Positions 26,404-35,291 of a stretch of DNA of 64,000 bases are shown here, one piece after another. Source of the stretch: Blautia sp. Lineage in GTDB: Bacteria > Bacillota > Clostridia > Lachnospirales > Lachnospiraceae. The notes beneath the pieces are model-generated. The model was not told where the DNA came from and did not search any database. It worked only from the letters and a program-made list of their open reading frames with translations. Every line of letters starts with the position of its first letter. Position 1 is the first letter of the stretch. Both the position numbers and the translations under genes were made by a program. The stretch covers positions 1 to 64,000 of the forward strand of contig JAETNR010000004.1 in the NCBI GenBank assembly GCA_021772055.1. Reading direction: 5' to 3'.

Positions 26404-26519
26404 TTCAAGGGCTTCATGGATGCACAGTGATTTTGCATAAAAAGCAGAAAATCCCTTCACAAATATAGTGCAGAATGTTAAAATAGAGCATATATTTCAC
26501 AGATGGGAATAGGTGCAGA

Positions 26520-28058
26520 ATGATTAAAGTATTAGTTGTTGATGATGAAAGAATCGAGAGGGAAGGCTTGAAGTATTTGCTTTCCCGTGAGGATGGAATT
26601 AGTGAAATCTGCGAAGCCTCCAATGGGAAACAGGCTTTGCAGATTTTGCGCGCTCAGAAGATAGATTTGATCTTGACAGATATTAAGATGCCCCACATGG
26701 ATGGGCTGGAGCTGGCAAGAAAGGTGCGGGAAACAGATGAACGCATGCAAGTGGTAATATTCAGCGGCTATAATGATTTTTCCTTTGCCCAGGAAGCAAT
26801 CCGGTATGGAGTAAAGGATTATGTGCTGAAGCCTGTGGATCCGGAAAATTTCCACCACGTATTAAGCAAGGTGAAATGTGAGATCCTAAAGATGAAGGAA
26901 AAAGAATCCCATGAGCTTCAGGAACAGAATTTCCTTCAGCAGTATTTTCTGCAGAGTTACCTTTATACAGGGCAGAAGGAGATTTTAGCAAGAGCGGAAA
27001 AGATGATCGACCTGGATAAATGGAACAGCTGGCATTGTGCCATCCTGATTGAATCCGGCGATACTTTTTTTGATTCTGCGGAAGAAACTCTTGCGGAGGA
27101 AATTCAGAAAGAACTGAGAAGGGTATTTTTCTATCTGAACCTTAACGCACGGCAGTCTCTGCTTCTGTTTCAGGACCTATACTGTGATTACCAGATCGTG
27201 GCAGATCATCTTTACCAGTTTCTGAAACGGAATTATCAGGTGAGTTTTCATCTGGCTGTAAGCGCCAAGTTTGAGGGATGCGAGAACCTGCCTGAGATGA
27301 TGAATCAGCTGGAACGCCAGCTGGAAGAAAAATTCTATCACCCGGAGAAACATGTTTTTTCCTGTGAGGAGGATGATTGGAAGCTGGCAAACAGGGAGAC
27401 CCAGGATGCCCACCTGATGCAGATGATTTCCGAGGATATCAGCCGCAAGGATATGGAAAATCTATGGAAGCACTTCCTCTGCCTGAAGGAGAAATATAAG
27501 GAAAATACACAATATTCCGCAATGTATATCCGCTTTGTTTTTTCCAATTTAATTCAGGAGCTGTACCGGGAAAATCAGTTTGCAGGAGAGAAACGCCTGG
27601 AAAAGGAGATTGACTGTCTGTATGCCTGCCAGGATATTCTGCAGATTCTGGATGTGACGGAAGAAAACATCCGGGAATATGAGAAATTTGTGAAGGACTC
27701 CATGAGCGAATCCCGAAATGAAGTGGCTTCTGTGAAAAACTATATCTACCAGCATTATGATGAAGATCTGAATCTGGAGACGCTGGCAGAAAAGGTATAT
27801 CTTTCTTCCGGGTACTTAAGCTTTATTTTTAAAAAAGAGACGGGGATGAACCTGAACCGATTTATCCGCGTGTTCCGCATGGAAAAGGCCAAAGAGCTTT
27901 TGTGCGGGACAGGCATGAAGGTAGCCCAGGTCAGCGAAAAAGTAGGCTTTGCCAATGTATCCTATTTTTGCAGGAGCTTCCGGGAATTTTACGGAAAAAG
28001 CCCGGAATCTTACCGGAAAGGATCAGGTGATGATGAAGAATCTTCTTCTGAAAATTAA
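26520..28058 (+). CDS. YesN-type response regulator (REC-AraC)
   Basis: A 512-residue response regulator: receiver domain (1-120) with phospho-acceptor D54 (LTDIKMPHMD) and K103-type KPVD motif, a poorly conserved middle region, and an AraC-type HTH (about 405-505) ending in a FANVSYFCRSFREFYGKSPESYRK motif region. Phosphorylated by the kinase encoded next to it, it should activate sugar-uptake genes; the adjacent importer (23337-26403) is the likely target. The 3' end overlaps the kinase start by 29 bases, so the pair is translationally coupled. Confidence 0.93.
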   Translation: MIKVLVVDDERIEREGLKYLLSREDGISEICEASNGKQALQILRAQKIDLILTDIKMPHMDGLELARKVRETDERMQVVIFSGYNDFSFAQEAIRYGVKDYVLKPVDPENFHHVLSKVKCEILKMKEKESHELQEQNFLQQYFLQSYLYTGQKEILARAEKMIDLDKWNSWHCAILIESGDTFFDSAEETLAEEIQKELRRVFFYLNLNARQSLLLFQDLYCDYQIVADHLYQFLKRNYQVSFHLAVSAKFEGCENLPEMMNQLERQLEEKFYHPEKHVFSCEEDDWKLANRETQDAHLMQMISEDISRKDMENLWKHFLCLKEKYKENTQYSAMYIRFVFSNLIQELYRENQFAGEKRLEKEIDCLYACQDILQILDVTEENIREYEKFVKDSMSESRNEVASVKNYIYQHYDEDLNLETLAEKVYLSSGYLSFIFKKETGMNLNRFIRVFRMEKAKELLCGTGMKVAQVSEKVGFANVSYFCRSFREFYGKSPESYRKGSGDDEESSSEN

Positions 28059-29748
28059 GAATATGAAATATCGTTATAAGCTGACAATCATTCTGGTGGT
28101 TGCCAGCTTAGTTCCTATGTTGGTCCTTGCCATGTACAGTTATGTGCGGATGAGTCATCTGGTGAGGGAGAACGAGGTGGAGGATATGGCCTCTATTTTG
28201 AACCAGACCTGCAACAGCATTGACGGGGAGGTGCAGGTTTATACAAGCCTGATCAACTACCTAACCTATTCTCCGGATATTACGGATCTGATCGCGGATC
28301 AGCATATGGATGTATATGATACTTACAAATTATATACCCAGGTAGCGGATCCGCTGCTTGGGGTACCAAAATCCTACCATGATGCCATTTTCCAGATACA
28401 GCTTTATGCGGATAATATTCAGGTCCAGCATGACTATACACTGATTCCGCTGAAAAACGCCGCTAAGGAATGGTGGTTTGACAGAATGGACGATTCGGTT
28501 ACAGTACAGTGGATCGTAGACGAGGAAAATAAGAAGCTTGCTGCTGTGCGGAGAATACAGCAGGACGGTTCGGCTGCGGCACTTTTGTGTCTGGTTCTGG
28601 ATTATGACAAGGTATTTCAGTCCTTTCAGAATATTGCGTCAGAGGATGTGGGAGGATTAGTGGCAGATTCCGGCGGACGTATTGTGTTTCACAGCGATAC
28701 ACTTCTCTCTGAACCGGATTTTACCGTAAATGCGAAGGCGTTTTTGGAAGAAATCAGGAAGAAATGTGTCTGTGTCAGCAGAGAAAGCCAGGAAAACGGA
28801 TGGATTTATTATCTTTACAGACAAAAAGCAGATATTACCACCTCTGTATCAGAGGTGCTGGTAAGTGAGATCCCGCTGGTAATCCTGTGCCTCTTCATTA
28901 TTCTGCTTCTTGGCCCTGCTTTGTCCAAAGTGCTTACCAGAGGAATCGAACAGCTTACGGAAAATATGAATCAGGTAAATCAGGGAAGCCGTGAGGTTAC
29001 GGTAGACAGTGACTCCGGGGACGAGATCGGCATTTTGATCCGCAGTTTCCGGAGAATGATGAACGAGATAGACCGGCTGATCAAAGAAGTCTATGAGAAC
29101 AAAATTGCTTTAAAGGAATTTGAGCTAAAAGCCCTGCAGGCACAGATCAATCCCCACTTTTTATATAATTCTCTTTCCATTATTAACTGGATGGCAATTC
29201 GCAGTGATCAAAAGGAAATCAGTAAGGTGACCCTGGCTCTTTCCACTTTTTACAGAACAGCCCTAAGCAGAGGGGAGGATATGGTCACTGTAGAAAATTG
29301 TATCAAAAACATTGAAGCTTATCTGGAGATTCAGCTTGTGATGCATGACCATGATTTTCAGGTGGAATGGAATATAGATCCCGAAATCAAAAGTGAAAAA
29401 GTCCCCAAGCTGCTTTTGCAGCCTGTGGTGGAAAATGCCCTGGAACATGGGCTTGACCTGAAGGAAGAGGGGGAAAAGGTACTGAAGCTTTCTTTTGCAG
29501 GAGAGGGAGAAAATGTTCTGATCATTGTGGAGGATAACGGGCTTGGTATGGAACAGGAAAAGGCGGAATCCCTTGTGACCTATCAGACAAAAGGCTATGG
29601 ACTGAAAAACGTGAACGACCGTATCTGCCTTCTTTATGGGGAGGAGTTTGCAATCCGGATCAGCAGCAGTGTTGGCAAAGGTACACGTGTAGAAATCAGA
29701 ACGCCGAAAGAGGGGAGCATAAATGACAAAACGAATCAGGTTCTATAG
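28030..29748 (+). CDS. YesM-type sensor histidine kinase
   Basis: A 572-residue membrane kinase that detects an extracellular sugar signal and phosphorylates the regulator encoded upstream. Two membrane helices (about residues 15-36 and 275-297) flank an extracellular sensing domain. A HAMP domain follows, then the His_kinase family domain with H376 in QINPHFLYNSL, and an ATPase domain with N-box VVENALEHG and G-box EDNGLGM. ATG 28030 (or 28033) follows GGAAAGGATC; upstream codons lie within the response regulator. Its own 3' end overlaps the SBP gene by 26 bases. Confidence 0.92.
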   Translation: MMKNLLLKIKNMKYRYKLTIILVVASLVPMLVLAMYSYVRMSHLVRENEVEDMASILNQTCNSIDGEVQVYTSLINYLTYSPDITDLIADQHMDVYDTYKLYTQVADPLLGVPKSYHDAIFQIQLYADNIQVQHDYTLIPLKNAAKEWWFDRMDDSVTVQWIVDEENKKLAAVRRIQQDGSAAALLCLVLDYDKVFQSFQNIASEDVGGLVADSGGRIVFHSDTLLSEPDFTVNAKAFLEEIRKKCVCVSRESQENGWIYYLYRQKADITTSVSEVLVSEIPLVILCLFIILLLGPALSKVLTRGIEQLTENMNQVNQGSREVTVDSDSGDEIGILIRSFRRMMNEIDRLIKEVYENKIALKEFELKALQAQINPHFLYNSLSIINWMAIRSDQKEISKVTLALSTFYRTALSRGEDMVTVENCIKNIEAYLEIQLVMHDHDFQVEWNIDPEIKSEKVPKLLLQPVVENALEHGLDLKEEGEKVLKLSFAGEGENVLIIVEDNGLGMEQEKAESLVTYQTKGYGLKNVNDRICLLYGEEFAIRISSSVGKGTRVEIRTPKEGSINDKTNQVL

Positions 29749-31411
29749 GAAAATAGGTATTTTATGCCTCATCATGCTTGCAGCAGGCTCTTTTGGCGGA
29801 TGTGGGGAGAAACGCGGTGCAGAGAGCGGGGAACAGTCTTTGGAGGCTTCGCCGGACAACCGGGATCAGTTCTGGAAAGAGGCTCAGGAAACTCCCTATG
29901 GAAAGTATCCGGAACTGGTGACCTACACTCTCGGACAGATGAGCGGAGCCAATAATTCCAATCTTCCTGAAGGAGACAGCTATGAGGATAATGCATATAC
30001 CAGATATTTGCGGGATATGTTAAATATTCAGAATCGAAGTATTTATCTGGAATCAGAGGATAAATATGATGAATTCATTAATATTCTGGTAAAGGACAGA
30101 ACCATTCCGGATGTGCTGGTAATATCGGACAGGGGAATGCTGAAAGAACTGGTAGAAAATGATCTCGTAGAAGATCTGACGGAGGTCTTTGAAAATTGCA
30201 CTACGGACCGGATCAAAGAGATGTATGAAAGTTACGGGGGGCAGGTTCTGGAATCTGTGACATTTGACGGAAAGCTGATGGCTGTTCCGGAAACTGTGAT
30301 AGACCATGGCCCCAGGCTGATGTGGCTTCGAAAAGACTGGATGGATCAGCTTGGTCTGGAGGAACCCAAAACCCTGGAAGATGCCTTCAAAATCGTAGAG
30401 GAATTTGTGAAGAACCGTATGGGGACACAGGAGGGAGAAGAACCTATCGGACTGGCATGCTGTACTTCGCTGATCGGAACAACAAGCAGCAGTTATTCCA
30501 TGGAACCGGTTTTTCAGTATTATGGCGCGGAACCCCAGAAATGGGTGGAAAAAGACGGAGAGATTGTTTATGGTTCCGTAACAAGAGAAACACAGCGGGG
30601 ACTTTACCGGCTGCGACAGCTTTATAATAAAGGCGTGATCGACCAGAATTTTGTCCTTCGGACACAGAATAATATCCGGGATCTGGTGATTGAGGGAAAA
30701 TGCGGCGCTTTTTTCGGCCTTTGGTGGACACCTAATAATCCGCTGATGGACCAGCAGGAAAAGGACCCTTCTGCGGAATGGGAACCGTATTATTTTGAAA
30801 GCAGGAGAGATATTCACACTTTTGCTTCTTTTCGGGATACGAAATATGTAGTAGTGCGCAAGGGATATGAGCACCCGGAAATCGTGATGAAGATCATCAG
30901 CGTGCTCTTTGACTATACCCGGTATGAGGCTGAGAACGCAGAGGACGTAAATGAATATTTTGCCCTGAATGTAGACCCCACGGCAAGGCCGCTGGTGATC
31001 AATGTGGATTATAATGAAGCCACTTACCAGGTAACGAGAAATATGCGAAAGGCACTGGCAGGTGAGATGCCAAAGGAGAATCTCAGTGCCATTGAAAAAT
31101 CCTACTATGCGGCATGTGAGCATTATCTGGAAGGCGGAGATGTAAGCAGCGGCGACTGGGCTGCTTTCAAATCCAGAATATCTGCGGTGGGCCTTCTGGT
31201 AGACGGAGATTATCAGCCGCCGAAGAGGGAGTATCTGGAGGAGATGGACGGCGAGATTCCCCAGAATCTGAAATCTCTGGAAGAGGATGCATTTATTCAG
31301 ATTATTCTTGGGAAACAGCCTATGGCATATTTTGATACTTTTGTGGAGGAATGGTATGCCCAGGGCGGGGAAGAGCTGACTTCCCGCGTCCGGAAATCCC
31401 ATACGAAATAA
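29723..31411 (+). CDS. Orphan lipoprotein SBP (LplA/YtcQ-like)
   Basis: A 562-residue solute-binding lipoprotein. The signal peptide ends in a lipobox GSFGGC with lipidated C27, unlike the other three binding proteins in this window, so it is anchored to the membrane surface. It has no permease genes of its own: it overlaps the end of the sensor kinase gene by 26 bases and is followed by a terminator. That coupling suggests it works with the kinase, either presenting sugar to the sensor domain or feeding one of the nearby importers. The family is firm; the partner is inferred. Confidence 0.88.
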   Translation: MTKRIRFYRKIGILCLIMLAAGSFGGCGEKRGAESGEQSLEASPDNRDQFWKEAQETPYGKYPELVTYTLGQMSGANNSNLPEGDSYEDNAYTRYLRDMLNIQNRSIYLESEDKYDEFINILVKDRTIPDVLVISDRGMLKELVENDLVEDLTEVFENCTTDRIKEMYESYGGQVLESVTFDGKLMAVPETVIDHGPRLMWLRKDWMDQLGLEEPKTLEDAFKIVEEFVKNRMGTQEGEEPIGLACCTSLIGTTSSSYSMEPVFQYYGAEPQKWVEKDGEIVYGSVTRETQRGLYRLRQLYNKGVIDQNFVLRTQNNIRDLVIEGKCGAFFGLWWTPNNPLMDQQEKDPSAEWEPYYFESRRDIHTFASFRDTKYVVVRKGYEHPEIVMKIISVLFDYTRYEAENAEDVNEYFALNVDPTARPLVINVDYNEATYQVTRNMRKALAGEMPKENLSAIEKSYYAACEHYLEGGDVSSGDWAAFKSRISAVGLLVDGDYQPPKREYLEEMDGEIPQNLKSLEEDAFIQIILGKQPMAYFDTFVEEWYAQGGEELTSRVRKSHTK

Positions 31412-31413
31412 AA

Positions 31414-31460
31414 CAGCAGTCTTACGGCCGGATAAACGGCTGTAAGACTGCTGCTTTCTC
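31414..31460 (+). terminator. Strong terminator after RR-HK-SBP operon
   Basis: CAGCAGTCTTACGGCCG pairs over 17 bases, with one wobble, with CGGCTGTAAGACTGCTG around a 6-base loop, followed by CTTTCTCTT. It ends the two-component/SBP operon. Confidence 0.85.
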
Positions 31461-31610
31461 TTATGTATGAGGAGTTTATGAAGAAGACTGTCTTAAGTAT
31501 AGCTTCAATTCTCTCTTTTGCTGAGAAAAATATGGAATGCTGTCGTAATTAGAATAACATGCCGGATTTGCGCAGGCAAGAAAAAACGTTCGACAAATAT
31601 CGTTACCGGA

Positions 31611-31639
31611 TTGAAATTATTTCTTTATTCTGCTATGAT
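31611..31639 (+). promoter_or_regulatory. Sigma-A promoter of nth
   Basis: TTGAAA (31611-31616), 17-base spacer, TATGAT (31634-31639) with TG one base before the -10 (extended -10). Transcription would start about 35 bases upstream of nth. Confidence 0.7.
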
Positions 31640-31679
31640 TTATACGACTTAAAATAATCCCGGGAACGAGGAAATACGA

Positions 31680-32321
31680 ATGAAAAAAGAAGAACTTGCC
31701 ATTGAGGTTATCAAAAGGCTGAAAGAAGAATATCCTGATGCCGGATGTACACTGGACTATGACCAGGCATGGAAGCTTTTGGTCAGTGTCCGGCTTGCAG
31801 CACAATGCACAGATGCCAGAGTAAATGTAGTGGTACAGGATTTGTATGCAAAATATCCAAGTGTGGAAGCACTTTCCGAGGCTCCAACAGAGGACATTGA
31901 GGAAATCGTACGGCCCTGTGGCCTTGGAAAGAGCAAAGCCAGAGATATTAGTGCCTGCATGAAGGTTCTTGTGGAAGAATACGGCGGAAAAATCCCCAGG
32001 GACTTTCAGGCTCTTTTAAAACTGCCGGGAGTAGGGCGTAAAAGTGCCAATCTGATCATGGGAGATGTGTTCGGGGAACCGGCAATCGTGACGGACACCC
32101 ATTGCATTCGCCTGACAAACCGGATCGGCCTGGTAGAAAATCTGAAAGAACCTAAAAAAGTAGAAATGGCGCTATGGAAGATCATTCCTCCGGAAGAAGG
32201 AAATGATTTCTGCCACCGTCTTGTGTATCATGGAAGAGAGGTATGCACAGCACGGACAAAGCCCTATTGCAGCCGCTGCTGTCTGGAAGATATCTGTCAG
32301 AAAAATGGTGTAGAAGAATAG
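31680..32321 (+). CDS. nth: Endonuclease III (base-excision DNA glycosylase/lyase)
   Basis: A 213-residue helix-hairpin-helix DNA glycosylase with AP-lyase activity that removes oxidised pyrimidines. The HhH motif LPGVGRKSANLIMG carries the catalytic Lys, and the catalytic Asp lies in VTDTHCIRLTNRIGL. The C-terminal Fe-S loop is C-x7-C-x2-C-x5-C here, whereas E. coli Nth has C-x6 in the first gap. All four ligands remain, so the cluster is probably intact. It begins behind CGAGGAAATACGA and has its own promoter. The MBL-fold gene follows after ten bases. Confidence 0.95.
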   Translation: MKKEELAIEVIKRLKEEYPDAGCTLDYDQAWKLLVSVRLAAQCTDARVNVVVQDLYAKYPSVEALSEAPTEDIEEIVRPCGLGKSKARDISACMKVLVEEYGGKIPRDFQALLKLPGVGRKSANLIMGDVFGEPAIVTDTHCIRLTNRIGLVENLKEPKKVEMALWKIIPPEEGNDFCHRLVYHGREVCTARTKPYCSRCCLEDICQKNGVEE

Positions 32322-32331
32322 AGGATGCTCA

Positions 32332-33537
32332 ATGAAAATACGAATGTATAATGTTGGATTTGGAGACTGTTTCTGCTTAAGAGACAGGAAAAATAATCTT
32401 CTGGTGGATTTTGGAACAAGCAATAACCGGATTGGCGGCCGCCCCCGCAGTGACATATTTGATGTGGTGATTTCCGATCTTACGACAATTTCTCATAAGA
32501 ATCTTTTGCTGACAAATTTCCATCCGGATCATTTGTCCGGACTGCTTTATATGATGAAAAAGCGGCGGGACTCTTATGAATTCGGCAAAATTTATCTTCC
32601 TGATGTATTTTCCAGACCGGAAATGAGCAGAACTCTGGGCCTTTTTCTGCTGGCGGATCTGGTGAAGGATTCCTGGCTTCCAAGTCATCAGGTGAGCCTT
32701 TTCGCACTGGTGGAAGCTCTTTCTAAAAAGGAACAGAAGGTGGAACTTTTGTCCAGAGGAAAGGTCTTTGAGGATAGATATCAGGTGCTTTGGCCTTCAC
32801 CCGAAATCATAGAAGAAGAGACAGAGAAGGTTCTGGAACGTCTCGGAAATGAGGAAGAAAAAATCTGGGATCAGGTGGCAGAGTTTGCCGGGAAATTAAG
32901 AGAAATTATCTGGAATATGACAGAGGAAGGCAGAGCTTGCGGGACAGGAAGGACAGAAGCGGTTTCCAGGGAAGCCGGCGCAGAAATGATTTCCGGAAAG
33001 GAAAAAAAGACATCGCTCAGAGAACTGGATAAGGAGTTCCAGACCATCAGAAGCGCTCCGGAATTTGTCCGGCTGCTTGAAATTATGGGAACCAGGGAAA
33101 TGGAACTTCGCCAGTTTAAAAATAAAATCAGTATTGTATTCCAGAATAAAGAAGATGGGGACTGGAATCTCCTTTTTACCGGGGATGTGCAGCAGAAACA
33201 CCTGCGTATGATCGCAGATAATTATGATGACCGGATACCGCTGTATGAACATTACTGGTGTATAAAAGTACCGCACCATGGGACAGAATCCCACTACTTC
33301 GATTTCTGGCCCTATACACCGGAAAATGTTCTGATTTCCAATGGGATTTATCATGCAAACAGCAAAAAAAGGGCGAGAATGTACCGTACTTCCACCCAGT
33401 ATACAGGGCTGTTCCATATGGGAGACGGCGATACTTATATGTGCTGTTCCAACAGCGATTGCTGTGATGGATTCCGGGACGGATGTTCCTGCAGGGAACA
33501 GCATATTATTGCACCAAAGTATTATCTGGATATTTAG
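32332..33537 (+). CDS. MBL-fold hydrolase, ComEC-like, with Cys-rich tail
   Basis: A 401-residue metallo-beta-lactamase-fold protein of the ComEC/Rec2-like branch. The metal motif reads T61-N-F-H64-P-D66-H67: the usual first His is replaced by Asn. The other hallmarks, LLFTGDV and KVPHHGTESH, are intact. A charged helical insert (about 150-250) splits the fold. The last 35 residues hold CCSNSDCC and CSC, seven cysteines in all, which could bind a second metal or form a redox cluster. It is co-transcribed with nth, so a link to nucleic acid or oxidative damage is possible but unproven. I do not know a characterised homologue. Confidence 0.75.
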   Translation: MKIRMYNVGFGDCFCLRDRKNNLLVDFGTSNNRIGGRPRSDIFDVVISDLTTISHKNLLLTNFHPDHLSGLLYMMKKRRDSYEFGKIYLPDVFSRPEMSRTLGLFLLADLVKDSWLPSHQVSLFALVEALSKKEQKVELLSRGKVFEDRYQVLWPSPEIIEEETEKVLERLGNEEEKIWDQVAEFAGKLREIIWNMTEEGRACGTGRTEAVSREAGAEMISGKEKKTSLRELDKEFQTIRSAPEFVRLLEIMGTREMELRQFKNKISIVFQNKEDGDWNLLFTGDVQQKHLRMIADNYDDRIPLYEHYWCIKVPHHGTESHYFDFWPYTPENVLISNGIYHANSKKRARMYRTSTQYTGLFHMGDGDTYMCCSNSDCCDGFRDGCSCREQHIIAPKYYLDI

Positions 33538-33560
33538 GATGACGAACCGACCGTAATGAT

Positions 33561-33597
33561 CAGCGGATGTGCTTGCCGGAAGCCGCCGCTGTTTTCA
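33561..33597 (+). terminator. Terminator after MBL-fold gene
   Basis: CAGCGG (33561-33566) pairs with CCGCTG (33586-33591), extended by GC-rich inner pairs, and is followed by TTTTC. A moderate terminator. Confidence 0.55.
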
Positions 33598-33633
33598 TGT
33601 GATGATTGCAGATGAAAGGAGCTGAAGCAAAGA

Positions 33634-34434
33634 ATGGATTTTGAACGGGCCCGACAGGCTTTTGAGGAATACCTGGACGGGTATGACAGGGAGGATGAGA
33701 AGATCAGGCTGAAGATTGTCCATACCTACTGTGTAGTAGACTGCGCAAAAGAAATTGCAGGAAGAATGGGTCTTGGGAAAGAGGACCGGGAACTTGCGGC
33801 GATGATCGGCCTTCTCCATGACATCGGAAGATTTGAACAGCTGAAGCGCTTTGACAGCTTTATGCCTGATACGATGGATCATGCTGTTTATGGAGCGGAG
33901 ATCCTTTTTGGAGAAGAGAAAATGATTCGGAGATTTATAAAAGATGACCGCTTTGACGAGATTATCCGGACTGCCATTGCAATGCACAGCAGCTTTGCAC
34001 TTGGGGATATCCGGGAGGAAAGAACGCTTCTGCACGCAAAACTGATTCGCGATGCAGATAAGCTGGATAACTGCCGGGTCAAGCTGGAGGAGTCTCTGGA
34101 AGTGCTTCTTGGAACCACAGAAGAGGAAGCGGGAAACTATAAAATTTCTCCAAAAGTATGGGAGGCCTGCATGAACAAAACTTCTGTCCTTTCTTCCGAC
34201 AGAGTAACTCCTGTAGACTACTGGGTTTCTTATGTGGCACAATATTATGATGTGAATTTTCCGGAAACATTCTGCATTATGAAAGAGAAAAACTATATCC
34301 CGGAAATTGTGGAAAGACTGCATTATACAGATCAGGATACGGCTTCTAAAATGAAGATTCTGACAGAAGAAATGCAGCGGTTTATGGATGAAAAGATAAA
34401 AGAAAGAGCAAAACAGAGGAACAAGAATGTCTAA
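33634..34434 (+). CDS. HD-domain phosphohydrolase
   Basis: A 266-residue metal-dependent phosphohydrolase of the HD superfamily. The metal ligands are visible as H30, H62-D63 (LLHDIGRFEQ), H83, H118 and D140 (RDADKLDN). This longer pattern (additional His between HD and the final Asp) fits two-metal HD proteins acting on nucleotides or small phosphoesters. The substrate cannot be read from sequence. AAAGGAG precedes the start. Its stop overlaps the start of the metallophosphoesterase gene by eight bases, so the two are made together. Confidence 0.85.
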   Translation: MDFERARQAFEEYLDGYDREDEKIRLKIVHTYCVVDCAKEIAGRMGLGKEDRELAAMIGLLHDIGRFEQLKRFDSFMPDTMDHAVYGAEILFGEEKMIRRFIKDDRFDEIIRTAIAMHSSFALGDIREERTLLHAKLIRDADKLDNCRVKLEESLEVLLGTTEEEAGNYKISPKVWEACMNKTSVLSSDRVTPVDYWVSYVAQYYDVNFPETFCIMKEKNYIPEIVERLHYTDQDTASKMKILTEEMQRFMDEKIKERAKQRNKNV

Positions 34435-34882
34435 AAAAATTGGGATCATATCAGATACACACAGCCTGTTAAGACCGGAGGTCCTGGAAATTTTAAAAGG
34501 CTGCGACTGTATTTTACATGCAGGCGACATTGGAAAAATGGAAGTGCTGGATGCATTAAGACCCCTTGCTTCTATTTATGCAGTGAGAGGAAATAATGAT
34601 ACAGAATGGGCAAAAGGACTGGCAGAAAGCCTTCGGTTTACCATTGAAGGCGTAGAGTTTTTTATGGTCCACAATAAAAAGAATGTGGCCTGGAATCTGG
34701 AAAATGCCCGGGTGGTAGTGTTTGGACACAGCCATAAATACCTTGAGAAAATGGTGGATGGCAGGCTTTGGCTGAACCCGGGGAGCTGCGGAAGACGCAG
34801 ATTTGACCAGGAACTTACCATGGCTGTTATGACAGTGGAAAATGGCAGCTACCAATTGGAAAAGATCGTCATTCAGGAGTGA
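34427..34882 (+). CDS. YfcE/YsnB-type metallophosphoesterase
   Basis: A 151-residue calcineurin-like phosphoesterase of the small YfcE/MJ0936 family; relatives cleave phosphodiester bonds with Mn2+ in vitro, with no known physiological substrate. The motif series is complete: D10-T-H12, G-D34, G55-N-N-D58, and G100-H-S-H103. Its length is normal for the family. It overlaps the HD-domain gene by eight bases, and the pair probably forms one transcript. Confidence 0.9.
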   Translation: MSKKIGIISDTHSLLRPEVLEILKGCDCILHAGDIGKMEVLDALRPLASIYAVRGNNDTEWAKGLAESLRFTIEGVEFFMVHNKKNVAWNLENARVVVFGHSHKYLEKMVDGRLWLNPGSCGRRRFDQELTMAVMTVENGSYQLEKIVIQE

Positions 34883-34925
34883 GTTGGGATGACGTTTAAG
34901 AAACAAATCCGGAGGAGAAATAATT

Positions 34926-35291
34926 ATGAAATATGTGAAACAATTCTGCATTATCGTGCTGATTTCTTTTATTGGAGAGGGGTTGTATGAACTGCTTCCC
35001 TTTCCCGTTCCCGCAAGTGTTTACGGACTGATCTTAATGCTTCTGGCGCTGATGAGCGGCGTGCTGAAGGTAAGCCAGGTAAAAGAGACAGCTACATTTC
35101 TGATAGAAATCATGCCTGTGATGTTCATTCCTGCAGGGGTTGGACTGATGTCCTCCTGGGGTGTACTGAAGCCGGTATTGGGCCCGGTTATGGTGATTAC
35201 GGTATTGACAACGATCCTTGTTATGGCAGTTACAGGAATGGTTACACAGGGAGTGATAAGGGCGCAGGAAAGGAGGGATAAGCATGAATGA
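34926..35291 (+). CDS. lrgA: LrgA/CidA holin-like membrane protein
   Basis: A 121-residue protein with four predicted membrane helices and the family pattern LPFPVPASVYGLILMLLAL. LrgA/CidA proteins form holin-like pores and, with LrgB, affect murein hydrolase activity, pyruvate transport or cell death in Firmicutes. The start has CCGGAGGAG upstream. It overlaps lrgB by eight bases. No LytSR-type pair is adjacent, so regulation is not evident. Confidence 0.92.
   Translation: MKYVKQFCIIVLISFIGEGLYELLPFPVPASVYGLILMLLALMSGVLKVSQVKETATFLIEIMPVMFIPAGVGLMSSWGVLKPVLGPVMVITVLTTILVMAVTGMVTQGVIRAQERRDKHE

Noticed and set aside
30053..31402. Long open frame on the minus strand inside the orphan SBP gene (449 codons)
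   Set aside because: Antisense shadow of a gene with a clear signal peptide and family match; composition is not protein-like.
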